Source of the DNA: Anaerovirgula multivorans
GTDB taxonomy: Bacteria; Bacillota; Clostridia; Peptostreptococcales; Natronincolaceae
DNA length: 64,000 nt
Assembly: GCF_900188145.1 (NCBI RefSeq)
Contig: NZ_FZOJ01000025.1
Location: 1 to 64,000, forward strand
Direction of reading: 5' to 3'
Made by a program: the position numbers and the translations under genes
The notes under the pieces: generated by a model
Told to the model about the DNA's origin: nothing
Database searches by the model: none
The model's input: only the letters and a program-made list of their open reading frames with translations
In this document: piece by piece, positions 53,037 to 62,870 of the stretch
Numbering within the stretch: the first letter of the stretch is position 1
Layout: each line of letters starts with the position of its first letter

Positions 53037-53639
53037 ATGGGAAATACGGATAAGTTTGAAATGATAGCTAATATATATGACACTTCTGAAAGAATCCAAA
53101 TTGCAAAGGTATCATCAAATGCCATTCGTGAATATTTAGTTGATACCAAAAGTAAGAATGCTATTGATTTTGGGTGTGGAACTGGTCTTGTGGGAATGAA
53201 CTTGTTAGATGATTTTAATTCTATGATTTTTCTGGATACATCACAGAACATGATTAATCAAATAAAGCAAAAAATTTCTAGTTCTAATATACAGAATGCA
53301 GCTACATTATGTTTTGACTTTGAAAAAGATAGTCTTTCGGATTTACATGCTGATTATATTTTTATGGTTCAGGTTTTACTCCATATTAATGATGTTGAAT
53401 TAGTATTATCAAGATTATATGAGGTTCTAAAAGAAAGCGGACATTTACTAATCGTAGATTTTAATATGAATGAAAAAATAGACTCTGATATGGTTCATAA
53501 TGGATTTGATCAAATAGAGTTAACTGATATTATGACAAAAATAGGATACAGGGATATTCAATCTAAAACTTTTTATACTGGAAGTAAAATATTCATGGGG
53601 CATGATGCATCTTTGTTTATTCTTGATTCTCAGAAATAG
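53037..53639 (+). CDS. Class I SAM-dependent methyltransferase
   Basis: 200 residues with GGAGAGG upstream. Motif I is AIDFGCGTGLVGMNLL, followed by MIFLDTSQNMINQIKQKI and the post-motif region SRLYEVLKESGHLLIVDFNM. A small-molecule methyltransferase of the UbiE/Methyltransf_11 type; substrate unknown. It stands alone between orphan tails 5 and 6, so it may have come in as cargo. Confidence 0.83.
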   Translation: MGNTDKFEMIANIYDTSERIQIAKVSSNAIREYLVDTKSKNAIDFGCGTGLVGMNLLDDFNSMIFLDTSQNMINQIKQKISSSNIQNAATLCFDFEKDSLSDLHADYIFMVQVLLHINDVELVLSRLYEVLKESGHLLIVDFNMNEKIDSDMVHNGFDQIELTDIMTKIGYRDIQSKTFYTGSKIFMGHDASLFILDSQK

Positions 53640-53755
53640 AAATATTTAATTCCGTTATTGGATTTAAGTATCTTGAGATTAATTGAAAGCGGCAAATTAT
53701 AATAGAGACAATTTGAAGAACTATTCATGTATTGACTTAAGAAAAATGACCTTTC

Positions 53756-53839
53756 GCCAAGGCACCACCAGGTTCAAGCGGCATCTTTTTTATCTCCTCA
53801 AGGCATGTGGAAACAGTCTGTCTGCTAGAGCGAAAATAG
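53756..53839 (+). pseudogene. Orphan TrmA/RlmD-like C-terminal tail (copy 6)
   Basis: The frame reads AKAPPGSSGIFFISSRHVET, then VCLLERK and a stop. SRHVETVCLL is a good match to the family C-terminus and to copies 4 and 5. The rest of 53640-54093 contains no gene. Confidence 0.5.
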
Positions 53840-54005
53840 TCAGTAAAATCAAGGGTTTCATGGGATTGCAAATCAGATAGTCTCGTGTGTTTTAAGTCTT
53901 AGGGAACATAAATACTATTTTTCGAGATTGATTTATGGGGTGGAGTTTTGCAGATATAGTTAAATAATTCAGCAAAACAGAAAAGAAGTACTGATATTAA
54001 ATATC

Positions 54006-54042
54006 TCAAGGTTTTATTAAGCTTTGAGATTTTTTTAAAAAT
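54006..54042 (+). terminator. Rho-independent terminator
   Basis: ATCTCAA pairs with TTTGAGAT across a short loop and is followed by seven T residues. Confidence 0.6.
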
Positions 54043-54093
54043 TTCTTGTAAGATTATCAAGTCCCGTGCATCTTATAGGTAGGAGGTGAAAAA

Positions 54094-54579
54094 GTGACAG
54101 AGCTTGAGGAGATTTATAATAATTATTTTAAGGATGTTTACTTATTTATATACAGTATATCTAAAGATAAACATATAGCGGAGGATTTAACATCTGAAAC
54201 ATTTTTAAAGGCAATAAAATCTATCGATAGCTTTAAAGGAAACTGTGATATCAAGGTGTGGTTATTTCAAATAGCAAAAAACTCATATTATTCATATGTA
54301 AGAAAAAATAAGAATTTGGCAGACTTAGACTTAATACCTGAACAAAAAGATGATATTGATATAGAAAAATCAGTATGTTCATCTGAAGAGTCAATGAAAA
54401 TTCATGAAACTCTCCACAAATTATCTGAACCATATAAAGAAGTTTTTTCTCTACGAGTTTTTGGAGAACTGAGCTTTAAGCAGATAGGTAATTTGTTTGG
54501 GAAAACAAATAATTGGGCTTGTGTCACTTTTCATAGAGCTAAAAATAAGATTAGAGAAGAAATGAGGAATAATTGGTGA
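54094..54579 (+). CDS. ECF-type RNA polymerase sigma factor
   Basis: 161 residues starting at GTG with TAGGAGGTG upstream. Region 2 is YFKDVYLFIYSISKDKHIAE with DLTSETFLKAI; region 4 is LSEPYKEVFSLRVFGELSFKQIGNLFGKTNNWACVTFHRAKNKI. It overlaps an anti-sigma gene by 4 bp. The pair resembles SigY/YlaC-type or similar envelope-stress modules of Firmicutes. It should direct transcription of its own operon and unknown targets. Confidence 0.9.
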   Translation: MTELEEIYNNYFKDVYLFIYSISKDKHIAEDLTSETFLKAIKSIDSFKGNCDIKVWLFQIAKNSYYSYVRKNKNLADLDLIPEQKDDIDIEKSVCSSEESMKIHETLHKLSEPYKEVFSLRVFGELSFKQIGNLFGKTNNWACVTFHRAKNKIREEMRNNW

Positions 54580-55478
54580 AAGTTACATGTAATGTTATAA
54601 GAGATATTTTACCTTTATATTTAGAAAATATGCTCAGTGATGATTCTTGTGCTATGATTGAAGAACATATTGAACAGTGTCAGGAATGCAAGATCTATCT
54701 TGATGAAATGAAGAATTCTAATAAAATACCAGTAAATACTAATACCTCTCCTTTATTGAAGATAAAATCAACATTACGAAAGAAAAAAATTCTGACAATA
54801 ATATTCTCAATGATGCTTTCGGTTATGATTCTTGTTATAACAATTGCTTTTTTGACTGCTCCTGAGTATATTCCATATAGTGAAGAAAGTGTGACAATAA
54901 ACGAAATCGGTAATGGATCTGTAATCGCTATATTTGAAGATACAGTATCTGGATATGATATCAGTAGCTATCCTGCAGATGACAACACTGGTTATGTTTA
55001 TCACATAACCACATGGGATAGCATATGGAATAGAACTATTAAAAAAACTCGTGCGAATAATACTATCTTAAATCCAAATAATGAAAATGTAGCTGCGGTA
55101 TATTATTACCAGACTGATGGAAGTGAAGATATTTTGATTTATGGAAAAGATATTAATCCAAATGGAGGAATAGTTACATTGCCAAGATTATTTTTAACAT
55201 ATTATGCATTTATTGCTTTGATTTTGGTTGCAGTATGTGGATTTTTTATGACTTTGTTCCGTCGCCATAAAAAAGTGTTTAACTTGACAATGAAAATATT
55301 GTTCCTGCCAGTATCATATCTTTTAGGACACTTGATGATTAAAGGAGTTTCAACTACATCATATACTGCGACGCGAGATTTTTATGCAATATTGTTAGTT
55401 ATGATTCCGTTGTATATTGCATTTATAACCGCTGTTAGATTAATTAAAGAAAATAATAAGAGAAAGATAGGAGCGTAG
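54576..55478 (+). CDS. Membrane anti-sigma factor with zinc-finger (zf-HC2)
   Basis: 300 residues from the GTG at 54576. The N-terminal anti-sigma domain has C...HIEQCQECK, the HxxxCxxC zinc motif. A membrane segment lies at about 72-95 (ILTIIFSMMLSVMILVITIA), followed by an outside domain and two or three C-terminal segments. It should hold the ECF sigma factor at the membrane until a signal arrives. The stimulus is unknown. Confidence 0.87.
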   Translation: MKVTCNVIRDILPLYLENMLSDDSCAMIEEHIEQCQECKIYLDEMKNSNKIPVNTNTSPLLKIKSTLRKKKILTIIFSMMLSVMILVITIAFLTAPEYIPYSEESVTINEIGNGSVIAIFEDTVSGYDISSYPADDNTGYVYHITTWDSIWNRTIKKTRANNTILNPNNENVAAVYYYQTDGSEDILIYGKDINPNGGIVTLPRLFLTYYAFIALILVAVCGFFMTLFRRHKKVFNLTMKILFLPVSYLLGHLMIKGVSTTSYTATRDFYAILLVMIPLYIAFITAVRLIKENNKRKIGA

Positions 55479-55532
55479 TCGCTCGAAGTTTACCCCCTGG
55501 GGATAGGTTTCGTTAAAAGGTTCAATCACCAA

Positions 55533-55607
55533 CATTCATTTGTTAAATTGTATAAGAGTGATGTGATACCGCATGTAGAAACTGTGGCTCTGATATCTAG
55601 AGTTTAG
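55533..55607 (+). pseudogene. Orphan TrmA/RlmD-like C-terminal tail (copy 7)
   Basis: The frame reads HSFVKLYKSDVIPHVETVAL, then ISRV and a stop. It has the same length as copy 1 (881-955), shares FVKLY and VIPHVETV with it, and a 19-bp stretch is identical. Both lie on the + strand, 54.65 kb apart. Confidence 0.5.
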
Positions 55608-55645
55608 AAGGGTTTCAGAGGTTATAGAACTAAAAAATATACTAT

Positions 55646-55690
55646 TTTGCCACCCGTTTTTACATTACAACTGGGTGGCAAATTTATTTG
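55646..55690 (+). terminator. Terminator
   Basis: TTTGCCACCC (55646-55655) pairs perfectly with GGGTGGCAAA (55673-55682), followed by TTTATTTG. Confidence 0.75.
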
Positions 55691-55713
55691 GGTGTATAAT
55701 CAGTAGGAATATA

Positions 55714-57205
55714 GTAAGCGCCAAAGAGGTTCTTTCCAGAGTTATTGGATTCTGGCGTTGAAATAAAGCAATAAAACAGCTTTCTTATTGCCTAGTTAAC
55801 ACTTATTTTCTTCAATGCCTCCAGTTGCAGAACTTTACTTTTCAACATATCAAAATGATTTCTGCCATACATGACTCTTTTAATCGTCTTAATTTTATTG
55901 ACGCTTCCTTCAGCTAAACCATTGTTATAAGAATAATCAATGGCATTTTTTACTGAATCATAATCTCCTTGGATACCCGTCACAAAGCTTGTAATTTCCT
56001 TTAATTCTAAGGCACGCGCCTTTTCTACCCAAAGGGAAAGACCAGCACTCTGACGACTTAACAATAGCGTCTTAAAGTCTGATAGCAGCTTAAGTAGCTC
56101 TGATAGAACAGGGTATTTTTTCAGGACTTCATCCAGCTGGTTCTTTGAGATCCCCTTGATTTTTTCTATTGGTTTGTAGAGTAGCTGATAGATTACTCGT
56201 TTGTCAATCAACTCAGAAGGTTCTTGGTGTTCAAGTAAATCTTTAGCAATTCTTTTTTCTTTGGAGACAAATACCCTAAGTGCTGCAACACTTCCCCTGT
56301 ATCCTTTGGAACGAAGTCCTTCTGTAATTTTTTTGTAGGTAACAGCTTCTGCCCTCAATGTTAGTATTTCGTCTTTAAACGGTATCAATGGTCCTGGCCG
56401 ACTGGTGCCATATTGCCCATGTACAGGATTATAACCTTCTATAAGATAATTATTTATACTGGTAATACTTATTCCTGTGAGTTTATATATATCAAGTTTG
56501 CCACATCCTTGATCATGTAGTTGCTTAACTTTTTGGATCTTGTCTTCTACTTCTGTATCCCGTGATTCGAGCATATCAATCAGGCAATTTGTTTGAGCAT
56601 CAATCATGATTGTCCCATAGGTACGTCCTTTACGAATGGCAAAATCATCAATGCATACATATTCAATCTTATCCTTAGCTATGCTTACTGTTTTTTTTTA
56701 GGTAATTGCATATAGAGCTTTTCTTCACATCTACTGTCGTTTCAGATAGATATCTAGCTGCAGATACGGGGCTTTGCGTTAATGAGACCCTTGCAATTTC
56801 ATCCATAAGTCGTTTAGTTTTTTTGATTTTGCATCTATAAAATCGAATGTCTCTGAAAATGTATAACGAGGACATTCTGTACTAACACAAAAAAGATTTC
56901 TGTTTTTGATAACAATGACAACTTTTTTACCCTGTATCGGCAAATCTTGAAAACTCTTTTTGTAACGGGAATGGACTTTACTGCTTTGAATCAAGCAGTC
57001 AGGACAGGGTACACTTTTCAAATTTGACATAACATTTATGTAAAGTGTATCTCCTATAAGTTCATGGCTAACATAGTCAAGTGATTTATCAAGATATTTT
57101 ACAATAGTATCCATAATTAATAGCCCCCCAATTGATGATAGTCTAATTATATCATCAATTGGGATTAAATCCAATAACCTTGGAAAGAACCTCTTTGGCG
57201 CTTAC
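55714..57205 (-). mobile_element. ISL3-family insertion sequence, decayed
   Basis: 1,492 bp bounded by perfect 25-bp inverted repeats (55714-55738 and 57181-57205) that contain GCGCCAAAGAGGTTCTTTCC. It encodes a single transposase on the - strand, broken by frameshifts. It was inserted next to an ISNCY-type transposase fragment. No clear target duplication is seen. Confidence 0.85.
55792..57114 (-). pseudogene. ISL3-family transposase, frameshifted
   Basis: Starts at 57114 (MDTIVKYLDKSLDYVSHELI) with a zinc finger CPDCLIQSSKVHSRY. Around 56810 the frame changes, and SETTVDVKKSSICNYLKK carries on; in the A-run near 56695 it changes again, to DKIEYVCIDDFAIRKGRTYG with the first catalytic Asp. 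The remaining catalytic part ends at 55795 (NNGLAEGSVNKIKTIKRVMY holds the catalytic Glu region). Two frameshifts make it inactive. Confidence 0.85.
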
Positions 57206-57251
57206 CAATTATCGGCAGAAACAGGAATTTCTCATGAACAAACAAAAGCTC

Positions 57252-57512
57252 TTAAAAGTGTGCATAGTTGGCATTCCAGTATTTTGTGCGATATAAGTCA
57301 ATAATATTTTGTTTTATATCAGTATCAATTGCATGGATAGGTCGTCTGCCTTTATTGCCATGTACAAAGAATTCTTTGTCCTTTATTTTGTATCCTTGAA
57401 TCATACGGTTGATATGTCTTATGGTACATTTCAACTTCAAAGCAGCATTCTTCTTATTACCATTTGTTTCAAATAACTTTTTAATTACTTCGTATTTGTA
57501 TTCCACTGTCAT
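57252..57512 (-). pseudogene. ISNCY-type transposase, N-terminal fragment
   Basis: MTVEYKYEVIKKLFETNGNK, TIRHINRMIQGYKIKDKEFF and HGNKGRRPIHAI are the double HTH and linker typical of one group of ISNCY transposases. The protein stops after YWNANYAHF, before any catalytic residue. The rest is missing, probably lost with the ISL3 insertion. Confidence 0.65.
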
Positions 57513-57669
57513 GTTTAGATATACTTTTCTGATAATGATCACTTAAGCTATATAATGTTTATGATGTTTCATTATATATGATTATTATATTTGGGACATA
57601 ATCAAAACTCGTATAATAGGACATAATCATAAATCAATCATAGTTTCTCAAATCTTTTTAAGAATGCCA

Positions 57670-57731
57670 TTGACAAATAAATCTGTTCCATTTATACTTA
57701 AATTACCAATGGTAATTACCGTTGGTAATTT
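57670..57731 (+). promoter_or_regulatory. Promoter and palindromic operator of the TetR-DUF6323-DUF6179 operon
   Basis: TTGACA (57670-57675) and TATACT (57693-57698) are 17 bp apart. Right after lies AAATTACCAA (57700-57709) and its perfect inverted partner TTGGTAATTT (57722-57731); between them GGTAATTACC is itself a palindrome. The operator covers the transcription start, fitting repression by the TetR protein. Confidence 0.8.
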
Positions 57732-57745
57732 AAGGAGGCGTAGCA

Positions 57746-58351
57746 ATGGAAAAGAAAAAATCTATTTCAAGAGAACAGATAATTAAAACCACACTTAACT
57801 TACTTCATGATAAAAAAGAACTGCGGGGTGTAAACCTTCGTGAGATTGCTCGCACGCTTGGTTGTGCTCATACAAATCTGTATAACTATTTTCCCTCGTT
57901 TACTGATTTGCTCTGGGCAACACATACAGCATTACAGGAGGTTTTTATGATGAAATTAAAGGATAATCTATCATCTGCAACGACTGCTGAAATGAAACTG
58001 AAGTATTTTTTTAATACATTTCTGCAAGTTTATTTGGATAATACAGGGTGGTTTCGATTAGCTTGGTTAGAATATATCGGAGAGGATCGTCCCGAAAGCG
58101 ATGTGGCTGCCACGAAAGCAGCGAGTGAAGAACTTAACCAATATGTACTTGATATATGGCAAGAATTATCTGAAAGTAAAGTGGATAATAAAAAAGTTAG
58201 TGAAACCATGCATAATACGCATTGCTATATCATTGGCGAGGTATCAAATTATATTTCTGGTAGAGGTCTTATAGAAAACGAAGCGGAATTCAAAAACCAT
58301 GTTGTTAGTCAAGCAATTAAAATTCTTACTCTTTGCTTACGGGAGGAGTGA
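57746..58351 (+). CDS. TetR-family regulator
   Basis: 201 residues with AAGGAGGCG upstream. The HTH is LRGVNLREIARTLGCAHTNLYNYFPSFTDLLWA. The C-terminal domain contains WFRLAWLEYIGEDRPES. It starts an operon with DUF6323 and DUF6179 genes (6 bp to the next) and has an elaborate palindrome over its promoter. It most likely represses this operon. Confidence 0.85.
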   Translation: MEKKKSISREQIIKTTLNLLHDKKELRGVNLREIARTLGCAHTNLYNYFPSFTDLLWATHTALQEVFMMKLKDNLSSATTAEMKLKYFFNTFLQVYLDNTGWFRLAWLEYIGEDRPESDVAATKAASEELNQYVLDIWQELSESKVDNKKVSETMHNTHCYIIGEVSNYISGRGLIENEAEFKNHVVSQAIKILTLCLREE

Positions 58352-58357
58352 TACTGT

Positions 58358-58864
58358 TTGGGGTTTGAGCTTACTCTATTTAACGGCAAATTCAATAATG
58401 CTTTGATACAAAAGCAAGCGGTCAATGAAGTCCTTAAACAAAATGATTTAACTATTCGTTTTGGACTTGTTTTAACGGAAAAACAAGCAATTGAGCTGGT
58501 GGAAACTCGATATTTAGCACTAAAGGATACCGGACGAATTGAGTTTGGCGGCGGTGTTATAGATAAAATTATTTACGAGTTCTGTGATTCCCATTATATT
58601 TCAATGCACAACTATGAGGAAACCTTGCATGAACTTATAGAGATGTTTTATTACTACAAAAATGAAACTCTGGAGTTAATAAGCGATGATGATTTAATCA
58701 AATATATGAAAAAAGCCTTTGACGGCGTGTGTCAAGGCTCTCTCGATTTGCTCTCGGGACGTGAATTAGATAAGCTTGCACACAATCTAAGGTGTGGCTA
58801 TGACCCAGGTTATTCCGACGATATAACTACAGATGAGGAGTATGATGAAGATGGAGAATATTGA
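58358..58864 (+). CDS. DUF6323-like protein
   Basis: 168 residues. MGFELTLFNGKFNNALIQKQ, AVNEVLKQNDLTIRFGLVLT and LYLTEKQA-like pattern in FGLVLTEKQAIELVETRYLA match proteins I know as DUF6323, found in Clostridia next to DUF6179. The C-terminus is strongly acidic (DDITTDEEYDEDGEY). No catalytic motif is visible. It starts a few bases after the TetR stop and overlaps the next gene. Function unknown. Confidence 0.6.
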   Translation: MGFELTLFNGKFNNALIQKQAVNEVLKQNDLTIRFGLVLTEKQAIELVETRYLALKDTGRIEFGGGVIDKIIYEFCDSHYISMHNYEETLHELIEMFYYYKNETLELISDDDLIKYMKKAFDGVCQGSLDLLSGRELDKLAHNLRCGYDPGYSDDITTDEEYDEDGEY

Positions 58865-60221
58865 AAGAATAAGCAAAATTGATAAAGCAAAATTAAGTGA
58901 CGAACAGTATCTTCCGTCCTTGCTCGAACAGGCATATACATTGGGTATGCTTTCTGATATAGATATAGAAAGGATACAGTTTGAATGCCTAGCAATTTTG
59001 TCAAAACAAACGGAGCGTTATAATAGTGGCGACAGCAGTTCGATACGAGTAGAAACTGCACAGAATATTCTAACATCAATTATGTTTACCATAGGCGTAT
59101 GGCTGAAAACATTTCATATTCCCGATGATGCTGCGTTAGCCATTAAGAACAGTACTATGGACGATTTATATCAAAAAGGTCGTAAACGCATTGATAAGAT
59201 GGTTAAATCGGTAAAAATTCTCCATTCAACAATTCTTCGCAAGCTGGTTGATAGTCAAAATGTTTTTTACCACTCAACTGTTGTTGATGGCATAAAAGGC
59301 TTTTTTAAGTTATACTATCCCGAATTTGGAGCACAAGAAATTCATATCACAGCAGATTATCCCGTATATAACCCAATGAAGAAACTGGTGGGTATAGAGT
59401 TTATACAGGAATATTTAAAGAATATCTATTTTGAAAACTTGTTTTGCTCTAATTTTCGGGCAGATGATATACACCACTTGCTTTGTGGATACGATGAGCA
59501 TTATCAACACTTACTCTTTAATATCTATGAGCCGGTACTCGCTGCGGCAATTGGTTGCGTTCTTGCTGATACAGATATACAAAGATTAGATATTACACCA
59601 TCTGCAGTATCACATCTTAATCGGTTGTTTGCCAGGAAAAGTATAACCGAAATCGAGGATACCCTTATACGAGCAGTTACTGAATTAAAACAATATATCC
59701 TTCTTGCGGATAATTTGGAACGATATATAAAAGTGAGTCTATCACTAATTGCTGTTGAGGTAAAAAGCGCTGTTGTTACACAAACACTTGATAAAGTCTT
59801 TATTGTTGCTAAGTATCCGGAAAACGATCCAAAAATTTATTTTTCGTTCGGAAATAAAATGGACAATGAAATATACCGCAAGGTTGTAAATGAGATTATG
59901 CAAAGCCACACAGCAAAGGATAAAATTGATGTTATTAAGGAGTATGTACAGTCACTTGCGGATTTGGAAGATATACTTCTTGACACCGAGCTTTATCCGA
60001 ATGAAATAACTGAGATTTTGAAAGAATTAAGTCCTGCGGAAATCGCTGCGTTGTCAAAAAAATATATTCAATTAGAACATATTGACTTTGCAGATTTAAG
60101 GGAGAGCGAAAAAATACTCTATGAATGTTTGTGTGGCTTTATTGCTTCCCTTCCAAAGGAACAGCAGGTGTGGATAGATAAAGCAGTAAGGGCACTCAGT
60201 GAAGATACAATTTCTTGCTGA
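58845..60221 (+). CDS. DUF6179-like protein (3' end possibly altered)
   Basis: About 458 residues. Several ATGs lie close together at 58833-58851; 58845 has GAGGAG five bases upstream. The protein is largely helical without membrane segments or known catalytic motifs (LSDEQYLPSLLEQAYTLGML, YYPEFGAQEIHITADYPVYN). I know the family as DUF6179, paired with DUF6323. The last codons (SEDTISC) run into an IS91-type fragment starting at about 60199, so the native C-terminus may be lost by a few residues. Confidence 0.6.
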   Translation: MKMENIERISKIDKAKLSDEQYLPSLLEQAYTLGMLSDIDIERIQFECLAILSKQTERYNSGDSSSIRVETAQNILTSIMFTIGVWLKTFHIPDDAALAIKNSTMDDLYQKGRKRIDKMVKSVKILHSTILRKLVDSQNVFYHSTVVDGIKGFFKLYYPEFGAQEIHITADYPVYNPMKKLVGIEFIQEYLKNIYFENLFCSNFRADDIHHLLCGYDEHYQHLLFNIYEPVLAAAIGCVLADTDIQRLDITPSAVSHLNRLFARKSITEIEDTLIRAVTELKQYILLADNLERYIKVSLSLIAVEVKSAVVTQTLDKVFIVAKYPENDPKIYFSFGNKMDNEIYRKVVNEIMQSHTAKDKIDVIKEYVQSLADLEDILLDTELYPNEITEILKELSPAEIAALSKKYIQLEHIDFADLRESEKILYECLCGFIASLPKEQQVWIDKAVRALSEDTISC

Positions 60222-60999
60222 GCTTTCAATGGATTCTAAATATCTTGGAGCACAGATTGGCTTTTTCTCTCTTTTGCATACATGGGGACAAGATTTACAC
60301 TATCACCCTCATATCCATACAGTGCTATTGGCAGGGGGACTTACAAAGGGTAGCCAATGGCGTCATACCAGCAAGGAATTCTTTTTACCTGTAAAGGTAT
60401 TATCAAAAAAATTTCGTGGAAAATATCTTTATTATCTAAAGCAATATTATGATCAAAATCTTCTTAAGTTTTTCGGGGATCAAGAAAAATACCTTGATCC
60501 CAATATATTCAAAAGGCTACTTGATCAGTGTTATTTAAAAGACTGGTACTCATATACCAAAAGGACTTTTTCAGGTCCTTTGGCAGTGGTTCAATACCTA
60601 GGTCGCTACACCCACCGTATAGCTATATCAAATAGTAGGATTGTTTCCATGGATAAAGACACAGTTACTATTACCATTAAAAACTACAAAACGAACAATG
60701 AGATAAATACAGTAACCTTAAAAGGGGTAGAATTTATTCGTCGGTTCTTAATGCATATTCTCCCGAAGGGATTTGTTAAAATTAGATATTTTGGTATACT
60801 AGCTAACCGCAATAAAAAAACAAAGCTCAAATTGTGTAGAAAACTGACCAATAGTCCTTTATACAAACCCAAATTTGAAGGTCTTAAAACTATTGAAATT
60901 CTTTGTTTTCTCGTAGGTAAGGATGTGACATTCTGTTCAGCATGCAGGAAAGGTAAGTTACAAGAAGTTAGAACTTTATTACCAGTAGCACCAACTTGA
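60199..60999 (+). pseudogene. IS91-type transposase, C-terminal two-thirds
   Basis: FFSLLHTWGQDLHYHPHIHT with the HUH metal motif, LAVVQYLGRYTHRIAISNSR with the tyrosine region, and LMHILPKGFVKIRYFGILAN are typical of IS91/IS801 rolling-circle transposases. The N-terminal zinc-finger part is missing; the fragment begins inside the DUF6179 gene end. Probably a truncated insertion, not active. Confidence 0.85.
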
Positions 61000-61244
61000 C
61001 GATTTGCGAACTGAATAACTTATTCCAAAGCCTCTTCAGTGGGGAGGGGGCTGCTATGCCTAAATACAACTATTTTTACTAAAAGATATATTGTTCTTGT
61101 AAAATTAATGTCTATAGATACAAAAACCGAAAAAAATACCAAAAGAAAAAACATTGAATACCCATAGCACTCATACCTGATCACCGCGACTTCCTTCTTC
61201 TATGTCAATCAAAAATTTTGCGCAATTTACCGAGAAAAACGAGA
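61000..61244. other. Gap after the IS91-type fragment
   Basis: No gene visible. The 3' end of the IS91-type element would be expected here but I could not define it. Confidence 0.35.
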
Positions 61245-61287
61245 AGACCCAAACACTAGATATTAACTAATGTTTAGGTCTTTTTTC
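61245..61287 (+). terminator. Rho-independent terminator
   Basis: AGACCCAAACA (61245-61255) pairs with TGTTTAGGTCT (61271-61281) with one mismatch, followed by a T run. Confidence 0.65.
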
Positions 61288-61313
61288 ATGGGCAAAACTT
61301 CCGATTGAACCCT

Positions 61314-61345
61314 TTAAGAACCGTCCCTAATGACACTAATGACAT
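61314..61345. repeat. Solo end of the RAYT element
   Basis: AAGAACCGTCCCTAA matches the right end of the RAYT element at 18457-18471 exactly. It is followed by short reiterations of CTAATGACA. No transposase is near, so it is a solo REP-like end or scar. Confidence 0.55.
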
Positions 61346-61358
61346 ACCTAATGACATA

Positions 61359-61541
61359 GAAACAACAGCTTCACAGCTTACTCAGCAGTTAAACATAGAG
61401 CAGGTACTTGCAAAATCATTCTGGGGTTTGCAAACAAGAATAAAAACCAAGCTTCTGGCCTACAACCTATGTTAATACATCAACAAGCTTATAGGCCAAG
61501 ATACTGATATTTCAAGGATCAAGTACTTAGTCTTTGGATAA
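61359..61541 (+). pseudogene. Transposase C-terminal fragment (family not assigned)
   Basis: TQQLNIEQVLAKSFWGLQTR and IKTKLLAYNLC, then a stop, then YINKLIGQDTDISRIKYLVF in the same frame. The run FWGLQTRIKTKLLAYNL is like the end of DDE transposases. Too little remains for a family name. Confidence 0.45.
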
Positions 61542-61633
61542 TTAATCCAAACGTTGGTTTGTTACAGGGAAACTATAGGTGTTTGAGATACCATAATATT
61601 CTTTAGGATACTAAAATTTTAGTTAGCACAACG

Positions 61634-61704
61634 AGTTAAATTACAGAATTCATACTGATGCTATCAAGGCAAACTTGATACCACCGGAATTGACACCTTA
61701 TCAA
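61634..61704 (+). pseudogene. KilA-N protein fragment (second copy)
   Basis: LNYRIHTDAIKANLIPPELT is nearly the same as residues of the KilA-N pseudogene at about 46709-46770; the DNA is also similar (about 85% by eye over 70 bp). It is followed by an unassigned protein-like frame (NPEKDAKDQKDMNNYLTSLC) up to about 61935. A phage gene relic. Confidence 0.6.
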
Positions 61705-61967
61705 ATCTCCATCTGCTACTTTATTATAATCCGGAGAAGGATGCAAAGGATCAGAAGGATATGAATAACTATCTGACAAGCCTCTGCAACGATCTGAAGG
61801 ATGGGACCGAAAAGGAATACCTTTCAGTGTATTTAGGTTTTTGGACAATTCCAATTTACGCCAAGGGATGCCCTTTTGCAATTATGCACAACTTATTTTA
61901 CATTATCCGGAGGATTGAGAGAATTAAAGGCTGTTAACCTGGCGGCAGCCATATTCACTATAAGAGC

Positions 61968-62846
61968 TTATTCTATGTCAACCTCAATTGAAGATAAGGT
62001 TAATGCTTTTCCGCCCACTTTAACTCCTGTGATTTCCTTCCCTTCGACAGTCAGGGAAACCAGTATTTCCGACGGTTTTTTCATAGAATAGCCCTGTTCA
62101 ATGATAATATGTGAAGCTTGATTAAAATCGAGCTTGCCATATTTATAAAGGTAACAGCCAAGAGCGCCGTTCGATGTACCTGTAGCGGATTCTTCCGGGA
62201 TCGCAAATAAGGGGGCAAAGTTTCTGCAACAGGCGGTTGAACTATTGATTGATTCAAGTGTGAATACATGATAACCGACTGCATTGTACTTTCTACTGAT
62301 TTCATTTATTTTTTCAAAATCCGGTTTTATGGAGTTTAAAATATCTACGCTTTTTATGGGCACTATTATATCCCTCAAACCTGTTGATACTATTTGAACC
62401 GGTAAATCTTCATGAATGCTGGCTATTTCAATGTTTAATGAATCGGCGATTTCGTTCTTTTCAACTGTTTTAAAAAAAGACGGGAGCGGCTGACACATCA
62501 TAACGGACAGGTCTTCCTTTATTTCAACTCCCAAAAATCCTGCTTTGGTTTCCTGCAGATAGCTGCCCGGCTTTATATATCCTAGTGTTGCCAGAGTATA
62601 GAAGGTTCCTATCGTAGCATGTCCGCATAGATCGACTTCTTCGTTCGGGGTAAAGAACCTTACACTGAAATCTGCCAGATTTGATTTCATAACAAATGCA
62701 GTTTCACTGAATCCGAGGATGGCAGCTATTTTTTGCATTTCAACATCTGACAGAAAATCAGCATTTGGAACTACTCCTGCCGCGTTGCCTCCTTCAGTGG
62801 TTTTGGCAAATGAGTTTATCGTATACGCTTTCACTTTCATATTCAT
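61968..62846 (-). CDS. PhzF-family isomerase/epimerase-like protein
   Basis: 292 residues, normal length. The family has two similar halves of the diaminopimelate-epimerase fold. The catalytic glutamate is in FSETAF (about residue 48); DLCGHATIG and ESATGTSNGALG are the two glycine-rich signature loops. Apart from PhzF itself, members have unknown substrates. The gene follows an ornithine-cyclodeaminase-family gene by 24 bp, so both probably act on the same amino-acid-like compound. Confidence 0.88.
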   Translation of the reverse strand: MNMKVKAYTINSFAKTTEGGNAAGVVPNADFLSDVEMQKIAAILGFSETAFVMKSNLADFSVRFFTPNEEVDLCGHATIGTFYTLATLGYIKPGSYLQETKAGFLGVEIKEDLSVMMCQPLPSFFKTVEKNEIADSLNIEIASIHEDLPVQIVSTGLRDIIVPIKSVDILNSIKPDFEKINEISRKYNAVGYHVFTLESINSSTACCRNFAPLFAIPEESATGTSNGALGCYLYKYGKLDFNQASHIIIEQGYSMKKPSEILVSLTVEGKEITGVKVGGKALTLSSIEVDIE

Positions 62847-62870
62847 TCCTCCTCGTAAATTGGGTTTGTG

